64,000 nt of DNA from Pantoea rodasii (lineage in GTDB: Bacteria > Pseudomonadota > Gammaproteobacteria > Enterobacterales > Enterobacteriaceae). Both the position numbers and the translations under genes were made by a program. Of this stretch, positions 28,894 through 41,162 are shown piece by piece; position 1 is the first letter of the stretch, and every line of letters starts with the position of its first letter. A model generated the notes under the pieces. That model saw only the letters and a program-made list of their open reading frames with translations. It was not told the origin of the DNA and ran no database searches. The stretch is taken from positions 460,704 to 524,703 of the forward strand of contig NZ_MLFP01000001.1 in assembly GCF_002095465.1 (NCBI RefSeq), given 5' to 3'.

Positions 28894-29685
28894 ATGACAG
28901 CCCTCAACCGCCTGCTCACCATCATGCAAACCCTGCGCGACCCGGAGCGCGGCTGCCCGTGGGATCGCCAGCAGACCTTTGCCTCTATCGCGCCTTACAC
29001 GCTGGAAGAGACCTACGAAGTGATCGATGCCATTCAGCGCGAAGACTTTTACGATCTCCGCGGTGAACTGGGCGATTTATTGTTCCAGGTGGTGTTTTAC
29101 GCGCAGATGGCGGATGAGCAACAGCGCTTCAACTTTGATGACATCTGCAACGCGATCAGCGACAAGCTGGAACGTCGTCATCCACACATTTTTGGTGATG
29201 TGCAGGCCGACACCACGCAGGAAGTGCTGAAAAATTGGGAAGCCATTAAGCACAGCGAACGTGCCGAAAAGTCACAGCACTCCGCGCTGGATGACATTCC
29301 CAAAGCGCTGCCCGCACTGATGCGCGCGCACAAAATTCAGAAGCGTTGCAGCACGGTGGGCTTCGACTGGAATAACCTGGGTCCGGTGCTCGACAAAGTG
29401 CATGAAGAGATCGATGAAGTGATGCACGAAGCACAGCAGGCGGTGGTTGATAACGACAAGCTGGAAGAAGAAATCGGCGATCTGCTGTTCGCCACCGTCA
29501 ACCTCTCTCGCCATTTGGGCAGTAAAGCAGAAGTGGCTTTGCAGAAAGCCAATGATAAATTCGAGCGCCGCTTCCGACAGGTTGAATCCATCATCAGCGA
29601 TCAGGGCATGGCGATGACCGATGCCACACTGGAACAGATGGAAGCCGCCTGGCAGCAGGTGAAAGTCAGTGAGAACAAAGACTAA
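28894..29685 (+). CDS. mazG: Nucleoside triphosphate pyrophosphohydrolase MazG
   Basis: MazG hydrolyses NTPs and dNTPs to the monophosphate and PPi; in E. coli it is tied to ppGpp levels. The 263-residue product equals E. coli in length and has two MazG folds, each with an EExxE-type metal site: LEETYEVIDAI near residue 37 and EEIDEVMHEA near 171, plus GCPWDRQQTFASI at the start. AAAGGA precedes the ATG. The mazEF toxin-antitoxin pair that lies upstream in E. coli is absent. Confidence 0.96.
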   Translation: MTALNRLLTIMQTLRDPERGCPWDRQQTFASIAPYTLEETYEVIDAIQREDFYDLRGELGDLLFQVVFYAQMADEQQRFNFDDICNAISDKLERRHPHIFGDVQADTTQEVLKNWEAIKHSERAEKSQHSALDDIPKALPALMRAHKIQKRCSTVGFDWNNLGPVLDKVHEEIDEVMHEAQQAVVDNDKLEEEIGDLLFATVNLSRHLGSKAEVALQKANDKFERRFRQVESIISDQGMAMTDATLEQMEAAWQQVKVSENKD

Positions 29686-29852
29686 GCGATTATTCCACAA
29701 ATAGCCGATTATTCCTGCGCTGTGCATAATTTGTCCGCTTGAGCTTACTCGATTCAGCCAAGCGGTAACTTTGTGACGCACGTCAACATTTAACCCCCGT
29801 CTATCCGCTATGTTATCGGCTTCAATGCGTGGGGGATGGTGTGATTCATCAA

Positions 29853-29881
29853 TTGTGGCTTAAGACGACTTCGGGTATACT
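29853..29881 (+). promoter_or_regulatory. Candidate pyrG promoter
   Basis: TTGTGG (29853-29858) and TATACT (29876-29881) with a 17-base spacer, 55 bases before the pyrG start. The rest of the 250-base mazG-pyrG gap shows nothing else clear. Confidence 0.55.
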
Positions 29882-29920
29882 ATTTTCCCGTCTTGGTTAT
29901 TCCACCGTCTTTAAACCTAA

Positions 29921-31573
<1,653 letters not shown>

Positions 31574-31588
31574 AAGTTTAACGAACGG

Positions 31589-31618
31589 CGCGCGAACTTT
31601 TCGCGCGTTGTTTGTCTT
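31589..31618 (+). terminator. Terminator-like hairpin between pyrG and eno
   Basis: Stem CGCGCGAA/TTCGCGCG with loop CTT followed by TTGTTTGTCTT; probably partial termination before eno. Confidence 0.6.
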
Positions 31619-31626
31619 AGGATTGA

Positions 31627-32946
<1,320 letters not shown>

Positions 32947-32987
32947 TGGTCTGTTGATGTGGCCCGATTGGCCGCATCATCGCTGAT

Positions 32988-33020
32988 AAAGCCCCGCCTC
33001 GTGCGGGGCTTTTTGTTTTT
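32988..33020 (+). terminator. eno terminator
   Basis: AAAGCCCCGC/GCGGGGCTTT stem with loop CTCGT, followed by TTGTTTTTT. Confidence 0.93.
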
Positions 33021-33095
33021 TGACACGAAGCAGCTGTGAACGCACGGCGAAAATCTGCCATAATCCCCGCCTCGAATTTTAGACGTGAGTGAAAA

Positions 33096-33767
33096 ATGTT
33101 CTACCCGATTAACGAAATGTTCCAGACCCTGCAGGGTGAAGGTTTTTACACCGGTGTTCCGGCGCTGTTCATCCGCTTACAGGGATGTCCGGTGGGCTGT
33201 AGCTGGTGTGATACCAAACATACCTGGGAAAAGCTGGCCAATCGGGAGACCTCGCTGGGCGATATTCTGGTGAAAACCGTGGAGAGTGACGCCTGGGGCA
33301 GCGCCGACGCGGCGATGCTGATTGAGACCATTCAACGTCAGGGCTGGACCGCGCGCCATGTGGTGATCACTGGCGGCGAACCGGCCATTTTTGATTTGCG
33401 CCCGCTGACCGAAGCGTTAGAAGCCGGTGGATTTGACTGCCAGATTGAGACCAGCGGCACGCATGAAGTGCAGTGTTCTGACGCCACCTGGGTGACGGTT
33501 TCACCTAAGGTGAATATGCGCGGTGGTTATGACGTGTTGCCGCAGGCGTTGCAGCGTGCGGATGAGATTAAACATCCGGTGGCACGTGAGCGTGATGTGG
33601 AAGCGTTAGATGTTTTACTGGCAGGCCTGCACGATGACAAAAAGCGCATCGTGGCGCTGCAACCGATCAGTCGCGGCGATGCGGCCACCAAACTGTGCAT
33701 TGATACTTGTATTGCGCGTAACTGGCGCCTTTCGATGCAGACGCATAAGTATTTGAATATTGCTTAA
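33096..33767 (+). CDS. queE: 7-carboxy-7-deazaguanine synthase QueE
   Basis: A radical-SAM enzyme converting 6-carboxytetrahydropterin to 7-carboxy-7-deazaguanine in queuosine synthesis. The 223 residues equal E. coli. The cluster motif is CPVGCSWCDTKHTWE (CX3CX2C near residues 31-38), then ITGGEPAIFDL and IETSGTHEV. It ends QTHKYLNIA as in E. coli. A single-gene unit after the eno terminator, converging on the pyrophosphatase gene. Confidence 0.96.
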   Translation: MFYPINEMFQTLQGEGFYTGVPALFIRLQGCPVGCSWCDTKHTWEKLANRETSLGDILVKTVESDAWGSADAAMLIETIQRQGWTARHVVITGGEPAIFDLRPLTEALEAGGFDCQIETSGTHEVQCSDATWVTVSPKVNMRGGYDVLPQALQRADEIKHPVARERDVEALDVLLAGLHDDKKRIVALQPISRGDAATKLCIDTCIARNWRLSMQTHKYLNIA

Positions 33768-33769
33768 TC

Positions 33770-33846
33770 CCGTAGCGGCGTGATTCATCACGCGTATTTT
33801 GCAACATCACTGCTGCTAAATGCGCGATGAATCGCGCCGCGACGAT
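33770..33846. repeat. REPIN-like inverted repeat pair
   Basis: CCGTAGCGGCGTGATTCATC facing GCGCGATGAATCGCGCCGCG, about 30 bases apart, same family as 23193 and 39517. It starts three bases after the queE stop and ends six bases before the convergent pyrophosphatase stop. Confidence 0.75.
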
Positions 33847-33851
33847 AGGTT

Positions 33852-34451
33852 TTACTGCTTCGCTTTATAAGCGTCGAACGCCTGCTTGATTTCAGTTTTG
33901 GCTTTCGCCGCATCTTCAAAACCATTCAGCTCAACTTTCTTACGACCGTCTGGCAACTGCTTGTACACACGGAAGAACGCCTGCAGACGCTCCTGCTCCA
34001 TTTTCGGCAGATCGCTCATCTCTTTGATGTCATCGTAAGTTGGGTCGATTTTGCTGGCCGGCACCGCGACGATTTTGTCATCCACTTCGCCGCCATCGAT
34101 CATCTTCAGCACGCCAATCGGACGCAGTTTGATCAACGTGCCCGGTTGCAGCGGTGCGCGGGTGTAGAAAATCACGTCCAGCGGATCTTTATCGCCACCC
34201 AATGACTGCGTCAATGAACCGTAATTGGCGGGATAAGCCACCGGCATCGACTGGAAGCGGTCAGCCACAATAAAGCCGGTTTTAGCATCGGTTTCATATT
34301 TGATCATGCCGCCAGCCGGGATTTCGGTCACGGCATAGAATTCATCCGGCACGTTTTCTGGCTGTGGGAAATCCAGTACGTTTTGCGCCTGAACGGCGGC
34401 AGAGGCGGAAACAAGCAAAGCAATAACAGAAAGACGTTTGACGAGGTTCAT
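33852..34451 (-). CDS. Inorganic pyrophosphatase with signal peptide (periplasmic family I PPase)
   Basis: A 199-residue family I inorganic diphosphatase. All active-site residues of E. coli Ppa that I could align are kept: the EIPAGG Glu, IKYE, DRF, YPANYG, the metal triad DKDPLD, and DGGEVDDK with VYK later. Unlike cytoplasmic Ppa it has an N-terminal extension MNLVKRLSVIALLVSASAAV, with a basic start, a hydrophobic core and an AVQA cleavage site before QN. Export to the periplasm is inferred. The protein would hydrolyse PPi outside the cytoplasm; its role is not evident from its neighbours queE and queD. Confidence 0.88.
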   Translation of the reverse strand: MNLVKRLSVIALLVSASAAVQAQNVLDFPQPENVPDEFYAVTEIPAGGMIKYETDAKTGFIVADRFQSMPVAYPANYGSLTQSLGGDKDPLDVIFYTRAPLQPGTLIKLRPIGVLKMIDGGEVDDKIVAVPASKIDPTYDDIKEMSDLPKMEQERLQAFFRVYKQLPDGRKKVELNGFEDAAKAKTEIKQAFDAYKAKQ

Positions 34452-34580
34452 TGTTGATTCTCTTGATCTTTAATGAAGGAGACAACAACGTAGTGGGGGC
34501 GGATGACAGGGAGATGAAGTGAACGTAAAGAAGCGTATAGCTGAAAGTCAGGCTGCACAGCGGCAGCCCGTCAACAGTGA

Positions 34581-34940
34581 TTAACCTTTATAAGTACAAC
34601 CTGCGGTACAGGTTTCTTTGATCATCACGGCGCTCAGTTCTGGCAGGATCGGCTTCATCTGATCCCAAATCCATTTTGCCAGCACTTCGCTGGTTGGATT
34701 TTCCAGGCCTGGAATATCATTCAAATAGTGATGATCGAGACGATCATAAATCGGCATAAATGCCGCCTTCAGTTCGGCAAAATCCATTACCCAACCGGTA
34801 TGTGCATCCACTTCACCGGTAATTTCTAGTCGCACCAGAAACGAATGGCCGTGCAGACGACCACACTTATGCCCTTCAGGCACATGCGGCAGACGGTGAG
34901 CAGATTCGAACTGGAACTCTTTAAACAGCGTGGTAGACAT
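34581..34940 (-). CDS. queD: 6-carboxy-5,6,7,8-tetrahydropterin synthase QueD
   Basis: A 119-residue PTPS-fold enzyme (E. coli 121) making 6-carboxytetrahydropterin from dihydroneopterin triphosphate. The zinc ligands are the His of FESAHRLP and both His of GRLHGHSF, with the catalytic Cys in HKCGRLHGH. The ATG at 34940 (MSTTLFKEF) matches the E. coli start; the frame continues upstream without similarity. Divergent from cysJ. Confidence 0.95.
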   Translation of the reverse strand: MSTTLFKEFQFESAHRLPHVPEGHKCGRLHGHSFLVRLEITGEVDAHTGWVMDFAELKAAFMPIYDRLDHHYLNDIPGLENPTSEVLAKWIWDQMKPILPELSAVMIKETCTAGCTYKG

Positions 34941-35237
34941 AATGGCTCTCAGACTTAAAAACCGCCGAATTCTACCTGAATCACAGATTTTTCGCACCCG
35001 CTAGTGTTGAAAAGGGCATTTTGCGCCCTGGCAGGCGATCGGTCACTGATTAAATCATTGAATTACTGTGGCTTTATTTACCACTTTTGTCGATTAACAT
35101 TACCCGAAAAACCACTTAGTCATTTTGGTTATTTATTATGTCGAAGGCTTATTTAATCGTTAATATACAGCCCGGTAACCTACTCACTCTTCCGCCACAT
35201 ATCGGTCCGGACCTCATACACTGGAATTTTTAACGCG
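34941..35237. promoter_or_regulatory. queD/cysJ divergent intergenic region
   Basis: About 297 AT-rich bases between divergent queD and cysJ. CysB-dependent activation of cysJIH is known in enterobacteria and should act here, but CysB sites are too degenerate to place by eye. Confidence 0.4.
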
Positions 35238-37042
35238 ATGACGACTCAGGCACCAGGTTCAATGCTCCCGCTTAATCCGGAGCAACTCGCGCGCTTACAG
35301 GCAGCGACCACGGATTTCAACACCACGCAGATGGCCTGGCTTTCCGGCTACTTCTGGGGCATGGTCAATCAGACGCCGGGCGCCGTTGCCGCACCTGCGC
35401 CGGTTCAGGCAGAAGTGCCAACCATTACGCTGATTTCCGCTTCGCAAACCGGTAACGCCCGTCGTCTGGCTGAACAACTGCGTGATGACCTGCTGGCCGC
35501 CAGGCTGAGCGTCAATCTGGTGAACGCCGGTGACTACAAGTTCAAGCAAATCGGCCAGGAGAAATTACTGGTGGTGGTCACCTCCACTCAAGGTGAGGGC
35601 GAGCCGCCAGAAGAAGCCGTCGCGCTGCATAAATTCCTGCTGTCGAAGAAAGCGCCGAAATTTGCGGCAGGCTCCGCGTTTGCGGTGTTTGGCCTCGGCG
35701 ATACCTCTTACGAGTTCTTCAGCAAAGCCGGTAAAGACTTTGATGAGCGTCTGGCTGAGCTGGGCGCAGAACGTCTGCTGGATCGTGTTGATGCGGACGT
35801 CGAGTATAAAGAGCAAGCCACGGCCTGGCGTCAGCAGCTGACCGAGATCCTGAAAGCGCGCGTGCCGAGTGAATCCTCGGTGGTCGCAGCCGTAACGGCA
35901 TCCGGCGTGGTGAACGACATTCACACCAGCCTTACAGTAAAGAAGCGCCGCTGACCGCCAGCTTTGCTGCCAACCAGAAAATCACCGGCCGCGATTCCGA
36001 TAAAGATGTGCGCCATATCGAAATCGATTTGGGCGATTCAGGTCTGCGTTACCAACCGGGCGATGCGCTGGGCGTGTGGTTTGAGAACGACGCCGAGCTG
36101 GTGGATGAATTGCTGCAGCTGGTGTGGCTGAAAGGCGATGAGTCCGTTGAAGTGAACGGCGAAACCTTGCCGCTGGCTGAGGCGCTGCAAAAACATTATG
36201 AGCTGACGGTGAATACCCCGCAGATCGTTGAGCAATATGCGGCGCTGTCACGTAATGATGCGCTGCTGGCGCTGTCAGGTGATAAGCCGAAGCTGCAAAG
36301 CTATGCGCAAAGCTTCCCGATCGTCGATATGGTGCGTCAGGCCCCGACCGAACTGAACGCCGAACAGCTGACCGGGCTGCTGCGTCCTCTGACCCCTCGT
36401 CTCTATTCCATCGCCTCGTCGCAAGCGGAAACTGATACCGAGGTGCATATCACCGTTGGCGCAGTCCGCTACGAGATTGACGGTCGTCAGCGCGGCGGTG
36501 GTGCGTCAACCTGGCTGGCCGACCGCATCGAAGAAGAGGGCGAGATTCGCGTGTTCATCGAACACAACGACAACTTCCGCTTGCCGGCCAACCCGGAAAC
36601 CCCGGTGATCATGGTCGGTCCTGGCACCGGCATCGCGCCGTTCCGTTCCTTTATGCAGCAGCGTGATAACGACGGCGCAGGTGGCAAGAACTGGCTGTTC
36701 TTTGGCAATCCGCACTTCACCGATGATTTCCTCTATCAGGTGGAATGGCAGAAATACGTCAAAGACGGCTTGCTGACCAACATTGATTTAGCGTGGTCAC
36801 GCGACCAGGTTGAGAAAATATACGTACAAGATAAAATCCGCGCGAAAGGGGCGGAAGTGTGGCGCTGGATTGAAGAGGGCGCCCACCTTTACGTCTGCGG
36901 CGACGCCAATCGCATGGCGAAAGACGTTGAGCAGGCATTACTGGATGTGGTGGTCGAACACGGCAGCATGGATCGTGAAACGGCTGACGAATTTTTAAGT
37001 GAGCTGCGCATTGAGCGCCGTTATCAGCGAGACGTTTACTAA
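35238..37042 (+). CDS. cysJ: Sulfite reductase flavoprotein alpha subunit CysJ, frameshifted
   Basis: CysJ passes electrons from NADPH through FAD and FMN to CysI. Domains: an N-terminal flavodoxin ([37 protein letters not shown]), a linker, the FAD-binding domain (RLYSIASSQ) and the NADPH domain ([32 protein letters not shown]). The frame breaks at 35930-35931: as given it ends TSLTVKKRR, while an additional C gives [15 protein letters not shown], joining directly to the frame that runs to 37042. Corrected length 601 residues (E. coli 599). The stop overlaps the cysI ATG. Confidence 0.93.
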
Positions 37043-38766
37043 TGAGCGAAAAACATCCTGGACCGCTGGTCGTTGAAGGCAAGCTGGTCGACGCTGAGCG
37101 TCTGAAAAAACAGAGTAACTATCTGCGCGGTACCATTCTCGAGGATCTCGATGAAGGCCTGACCGGCGGCTTTAGCGGCGATAACTTCCTGCTGATCCGT
37201 TTCCACGGCATGTACCAGCAGGATGACCGTGATATCCGTGCCGAGCGTGCAGCGCAGAAACTGGAACCGCGCCACGCGATGATGCTGCGTTGCCGCTTGC
37301 CGGGCGGCATCATCACGCCAACCCAGTGGCTGGCGATTGATAAGTTCGCCACCGATAAAACCATTTATGGCAGCATCCGTCTGACCAACCGTCAGACCTT
37401 CCAGTTTCACGGCATTCTGAAGAAGAACGTGAAGCCGACGCACCAGATGCTGCACGAAGTCGGCCTCGACGCGCTGGCCACCGCCAACGACGTGAACCGT
37501 AACGTGCTGTGCACCTCGAATCCAGTGGAGTCGGAGTTGCATCAGGAAGCCTACGAGTGGGCGAAAAAGCTCTCCGAGCACCTGTTGCCGCAAACCCGCG
37601 CTTACGCTGAGATTTGGTGGGATAAAGAGAAGGTTGCCACCACGGATAAAGAGCCGATCCTCGGTGAGACCTATCTGCCGCGTAAATTCAAAACCACGGT
37701 GGTAGTGCCGCCGCATAACGATGTCGATCTGCATGCCAACGATCTGAACTTCATCGCCATTGCGGAGAAAGGCAAACTGATTGGCTTTAACCTGTTGGTT
37801 GGCGGTGGTTTGTCGATCGATCACGGGAACAAAGCGACTTACGCGCGTACCGCCAGCGAGTTTGGTTACCTGCCGGTGGAAAAGATTCTCGATGTTGCCG
37901 CTGCGGTCGTCACCACCCAGCGTGACTGGGGCAACCGTACCGATCGTAAAAACGCCAAAACCAAGTACACGCTGGAGCGCGTTGGCGTTGACACTTTCAA
38001 AGCCGAAGTGGAAAAGCGTGCCGGTCTGACGTTTGAGCCGATTCGTCCGTATGCCTTTACTACTCGTGGCGATCGCGTGGGCTGGGTGAAAGGCATCGAC
38101 AAGAAGTGGCACCTGACGCTGTTTATCGAAAACGGTCGTCTGATGGATTATCCGGGTCGTCCGCTGAAACGCGGTATTGCCGAAATCGCTAAAATTCATC
38201 AGGGCGACTTCCGTCTGACCGCCAACCAGAACCTGATTGTGGCCGGTGTGCCCGAGAAGCAAAAAGCACAAATCGAAGCCATCGCCCGTGAACACGGTTT
38301 GATGGAAGCGGTCACGCCGCAGCGTGAAAACTCGATGGCCTGCGTGGCCTTCCCGACGTGTCCGTTGGCAATGGCTGAAGCCGAGCGCTTCCTGCCTTCC
38401 TTCGTCACCAAGGTCGAAGAGATCATGCATAAGCACGGCGTCGGTGAAGAGCACATAGTGCTACGCGTTACTGGTTGCCCGAACGGCTGTGGCCGTGCTT
38501 TGCTGGCAGAGTTGGGTTTGGTGGGTAAAGCACCGGGCCGCTACAACTTACATCTTGGCGGCAACCGCATGGGTACACGCATTCCGCGCATGTACCGCGA
38601 GAACATCAACGAAGGCGAAATTTTGGCCAGTATCGATGAGCTGGTGGCGCGCTGGGCTACCGAGCGTCAGGCTGATGAAGGTTTCGGTGACTTCGTGATT
38701 CGCGCGGGCATCATCAAAGCCGTGGTGGATCCCGCCCGTGATTTTTGGGACTCGGAGGCAGTATGA
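37042..38766 (+). CDS. cysI: Sulfite reductase hemoprotein beta subunit CysI
   Basis: CysI carries siroheme and a 4Fe-4S cluster and reduces sulfite to sulfide in six electrons. The 574-residue protein (E. coli 570) shows [12 protein letters not shown], the siroheme-binding arginines and the cluster cysteines in [14 protein letters not shown] (CX5C) and [11 protein letters not shown] (CX3C). Its start overlaps the cysJ stop and its stop overlaps the cysH start, so cysJIH is tightly coupled. Siroheme is supplied by CysG, encoded at 41.2 kb. Confidence 0.97.
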   Translation: MSEKHPGPLVVEGKLVDAERLKKQSNYLRGTILEDLDEGLTGGFSGDNFLLIRFHGMYQQDDRDIRAERAAQKLEPRHAMMLRCRLPGGIITPTQWLAIDKFATDKTIYGSIRLTNRQTFQFHGILKKNVKPTHQMLHEVGLDALATANDVNRNVLCTSNPVESELHQEAYEWAKKLSEHLLPQTRAYAEIWWDKEKVATTDKEPILGETYLPRKFKTTVVVPPHNDVDLHANDLNFIAIAEKGKLIGFNLLVGGGLSIDHGNKATYARTASEFGYLPVEKILDVAAAVVTTQRDWGNRTDRKNAKTKYTLERVGVDTFKAEVEKRAGLTFEPIRPYAFTTRGDRVGWVKGIDKKWHLTLFIENGRLMDYPGRPLKRGIAEIAKIHQGDFRLTANQNLIVAGVPEKQKAQIEAIAREHGLMEAVTPQRENSMACVAFPTCPLAMAEAERFLPSFVTKVEEIMHKHGVGEEHIVLRVTGCPNGCGRALLAELGLVGKAPGRYNLHLGGNRMGTRIPRMYRENINEGEILASIDELVARWATERQADEGFGDFVIRAGIIKAVVDPARDFWDSEAV

Positions 38767-39497
38767 CGGTACTTGATCTCGCAGCACTGAACAGTGGCAG
38801 CAAAGTTGATCGCATCATGGCATTGGCCGAAAGTAACGTGCAGCTGGAGAAACTCTCTGCTGAGCAACGCGTGAGCTGGGCGCTGGAAAATATGCCGGGC
38901 GCGTTTGTGCTGTCCTCCAGCTTTGGTATTCAGGCGGCGGTTTTGCTGCATATGGTGACGCAGCAGAAACCGGATACGCCGGTGATCCTGACCGATACCG
39001 GCTATCTGTTCCCGGAAACTTATCGTTTTATTGATGAGCTGACCGAGAAGCTCAATCTCAACCTGCAAATCTTCCGCGCTGAGACCTCTCCAGCATGGCA
39101 GGAAGCGCGCTACGGCAAACTGTGGGAGCAGGGCGTCGAAGGGATTGAGCAGTACAACCAGATCAACAAAGTCGAACCGATGAACCGCGCGCTGGAAACG
39201 CTGGGCGCGCAGACGTGGTTCGCTGGTTTGCGTCGTGACCAGTCTGGCAGCCGTGCCAGTTTGCCGGTGCTGGCGGTGCAGCGCGGCGTGTTCAAGATTC
39301 TGCCGATCATTGACTGGGATAACCGTCAGGTGCATCAGTACCTGCAGCAGCATGGCCTGAAGTACCATCCGCTGTGGGACGAAGGTTATTTGTCAGTGGG
39401 CGATACGCACACCACCAAGAAGTGGGAACCGGGCATGGCAGAAGAAGAGACGCGCTTCTTTGGCTTGAAGCGCGAGTGCGGATTGCACGAAGGTTAA
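38763..39497 (+). CDS. cysH: Phosphoadenosine phosphosulfate reductase CysH
   Basis: CysH reduces PAPS to sulfite using thioredoxin. Of 244 residues, as in E. coli, with [13 protein letters not shown] (PP-loop-like), [27 protein letters not shown] and the single catalytic Cys in the C-terminal KRECGLHEG. The ATG at 38763 overlaps the cysI stop (ATGA). Confidence 0.97.
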   Translation: MTVLDLAALNSGSKVDRIMALAESNVQLEKLSAEQRVSWALENMPGAFVLSSSFGIQAAVLLHMVTQQKPDTPVILTDTGYLFPETYRFIDELTEKLNLNLQIFRAETSPAWQEARYGKLWEQGVEGIEQYNQINKVEPMNRALETLGAQTWFAGLRRDQSGSRASLPVLAVQRGVFKILPIIDWDNRQVHQYLQQHGLKYHPLWDEGYLSVGDTHTTKKWEPGMAEEETRFFGLKRECGLHEG

Positions 39498-39516
39498 TGC
39501 AGAAAACAGCTGAAAA

Positions 39517-39595
39517 CCGTAGCGGCGTGATTTATCGCGCCCCCCTTCAGCGCCTCTAACGCTGACAGGTGCACGATAAATCGTGCCGCTACGAT
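39517..39595. repeat. REPIN-like inverted repeat pair
   Basis: CCGTAGCGGCGTGATTTATC at the left and GCACGATAAATCGTGCCGCT with ACG at the right, about 30 bases apart. Same family as 23193 and 33770. It fills the gap between convergent cysH and the YCII-domain gene. Confidence 0.78.
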
Positions 39596-39600
39596 TAACT

Positions 39601-39885
39601 TTAGATTCCTTTCAAGCCAGCAAACGCATCTGCCGCACGCGTTACGTTCACCTTCGTCACTTCATAATGGGCCACCGCGACAAACGGATCTTCTGCCAGA
39701 ATCGCAACCAGTTGGGCGCGATCCATCTCCTTCACCAGCACCATGCCACCAGTGCGCGGATCTTTACGGCCTGCCGCGATAAAGTCTCCGCTGTCAAAAT
39801 AGCGATCCAGCCACTCAATATGCGGTGCCAGCAACGCATCGGCTTCTTCAGCGGGACGGAAATAATTCAGATACACCACGTACAT
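39601..39885 (-). CDS. YCII-related domain protein
   Basis: A 94-residue YciI-like protein with the ferredoxin-like dimer fold expected from MYVVYLNYFRPAEE, HIEWLDRYFDSGDFIAAG, MVLVKEMDRAQLVAILAEDPF and HYEVTKV. Family members are small cytoplasmic proteins, some with proposed hydrolase activity; no function can be assigned. It lies nine bases upstream of the iap coding end and in the same orientation, so they may be cotranscribed with iap first. Confidence 0.85.
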   Translation of the reverse strand: MYVVYLNYFRPAEEADALLAPHIEWLDRYFDSGDFIAAGRKDPRTGGMVLVKEMDRAQLVAILAEDPFVAVAHYEVTKVNVTRAADAFAGLKGI

Positions 39886-39894
39886 AGCAAATCC

Positions 39895-40914
39895 TCAGGT
39901 TGTTGGGTTAGCCAGCTCGGTCACCAGCGGCAGTAAGATCTTCACGCTGTCGCGCGTGCGTTGCGTAATCCGGCCCGGAAGCCAGCGATCCAGATAATTA
40001 AGGTTATCGCGATCGGTTTGATGACGCACGTTGCCCTCCGGGAAGTGGCTACTGTGCGCACGCTGCTGCTGACCATCTTTATTACCCAGCGCCCAGTTAG
40101 CGGCGGTGACATCCAGCAGCGGCATCCCGGCTTTGTCGAACGGGTTCACGCCCGGATAGTCGCGCGCGGTCAAACTGTGGCTGGCGGCGGAAATACCGAA
40201 GCGATGGGCCAGCTGCACGGCGCGTGCGCTGGTCTGTTTACGTACCGCAGAAGGCGTATTGATACCACTGTTGAAGTAGAGATGGTCACCAACGATCAGA
40301 CTGTTGAGGTCGATCACCAGCAACGTGTTCTTCTTCTCCTGCGCACTCATGCGCGTCAGATAATCATCCATACCGTGCAATCCCGCTTCACCGGCGCTGA
40401 GTGCGACAAAACGCACGCCGTAATGCAGCGGGGTTTTACTCAACTGTTGCGCCAATTCCAGCATCACGCCGAGGCCAGAAGCATTGTCATCGACGCCTTG
40501 TAAACGCAGGCCACCGAGATTGTTGTCGGCTTCGTGGCGGCTAAGCGGCGTCCAGGTGTCGAGATGGGAGACAATCAGGATCTCTTGCGGCACCGCGCCA
40601 GCCCGGGCAGCTATCACCGAGGTGGCCGAGACTTTACGTGGGCGCGTCTCACCCTTGCGGTCTAACCAGTTGTAGCTGGTATTGAACTGACGGGTATTAC
40701 TCTTATAACCCAGCTCAGTGAATTGCTGCTGCAGGTAATCGGTGGTCATCAGCTCGGCTGGGCTGCCGCTCATACGGCCGGGAAAATAGGTGGCAATGTG
40801 GCGCAGCTGCTGTTCAGCAAAATGCCCTGGCGCGTCAGTGGCGGCGTGGGCAAAGAAAGGCAAACCGCCCGCAATCAGTGCGGCCAGCACGGTGCGGCGG
40901 AGAGTGGCAAACAT
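39895..40914 (-). CDS. iap: Iap-like M28 family aminopeptidase
   Basis: A 339-residue homologue of E. coli Iap, the periplasmic aminopeptidase that trims the N-terminal Arg of alkaline phosphatase. A signal peptide covers about residues 1-25 (RRTVLAALIAGGLPFFAHA). M28 motifs: SHLDTWTPLS, GVDDNASGLGVMLELA, LLVIDLNSLIVGD. The usual EE pair of the family appears as GEAG in ALSAGEAGLHG, so the general-base Glu position seems to hold Gly. The start at 40914 aligns with the E. coli MFSALR start; a longer frame upstream is not conserved. In E. coli iap borders the type I-E cas locus; no cas genes are here. Confidence 0.85.
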   Translation of the reverse strand: MFATLRRTVLAALIAGGLPFFAHAATDAPGHFAEQQLRHIATYFPGRMSGSPAELMTTDYLQQQFTELGYKSNTRQFNTSYNWLDRKGETRPRKVSATSVIAARAGAVPQEILIVSHLDTWTPLSRHEADNNLGGLRLQGVDDNASGLGVMLELAQQLSKTPLHYGVRFVALSAGEAGLHGMDDYLTRMSAQEKKNTLLVIDLNSLIVGDHLYFNSGINTPSAVRKQTSARAVQLAHRFGISAASHSLTARDYPGVNPFDKAGMPLLDVTAANWALGNKDGQQQRAHSSHFPEGNVRHQTDRDNLNYLDRWLPGRITQRTRDSVKILLPLVTELANPTT

Positions 40915-41122
40915 AGTTAGGGTCCTTTTGTGACATCCCGTCATGCTAAAAAAATTCCCGATTAGTATGAAACTGTGACCGCGATTGCACAATTTGAATT
41001 GCTCCGAAACACCAGCAATATCATTTGTTAAGCACAAATTGTTATCAGCAATCCTGGGTCGTTATTCCATTCGGTAACTACTAATGCCAATTCGTAATTT
41101 CATCTGCTGGAAGGTGGGAAAG

Positions 41123-41128
41123 TATAGT
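41123..41128 (+). promoter_or_regulatory. Possible -10 element of the cysG-cysDNC promoter
   Basis: TATAGT lies 35 bases before the cysG GTG. No good -35 is present at 16-18 bases, as expected for a CysB-activated promoter. The rest of the 248-base iap-cysG gap has no gene. Confidence 0.4.
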
Positions 41129-41162
41129 CGCGTTAACTTATTGTAAAACTAGCAAGGTTAAC

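Noticed and set aside
37039..38454. A 471-codon open frame antisense to cysI
   Set aside because: Long antisense frames arise from codon bias in GC-rich, well-conserved genes; cysI is unmistakable on the plus strand. The same applies to the 503-codon frame antisense to cysN (43390-44901) and the 386-codon frame antisense to gudX/gudD (18633-19793).
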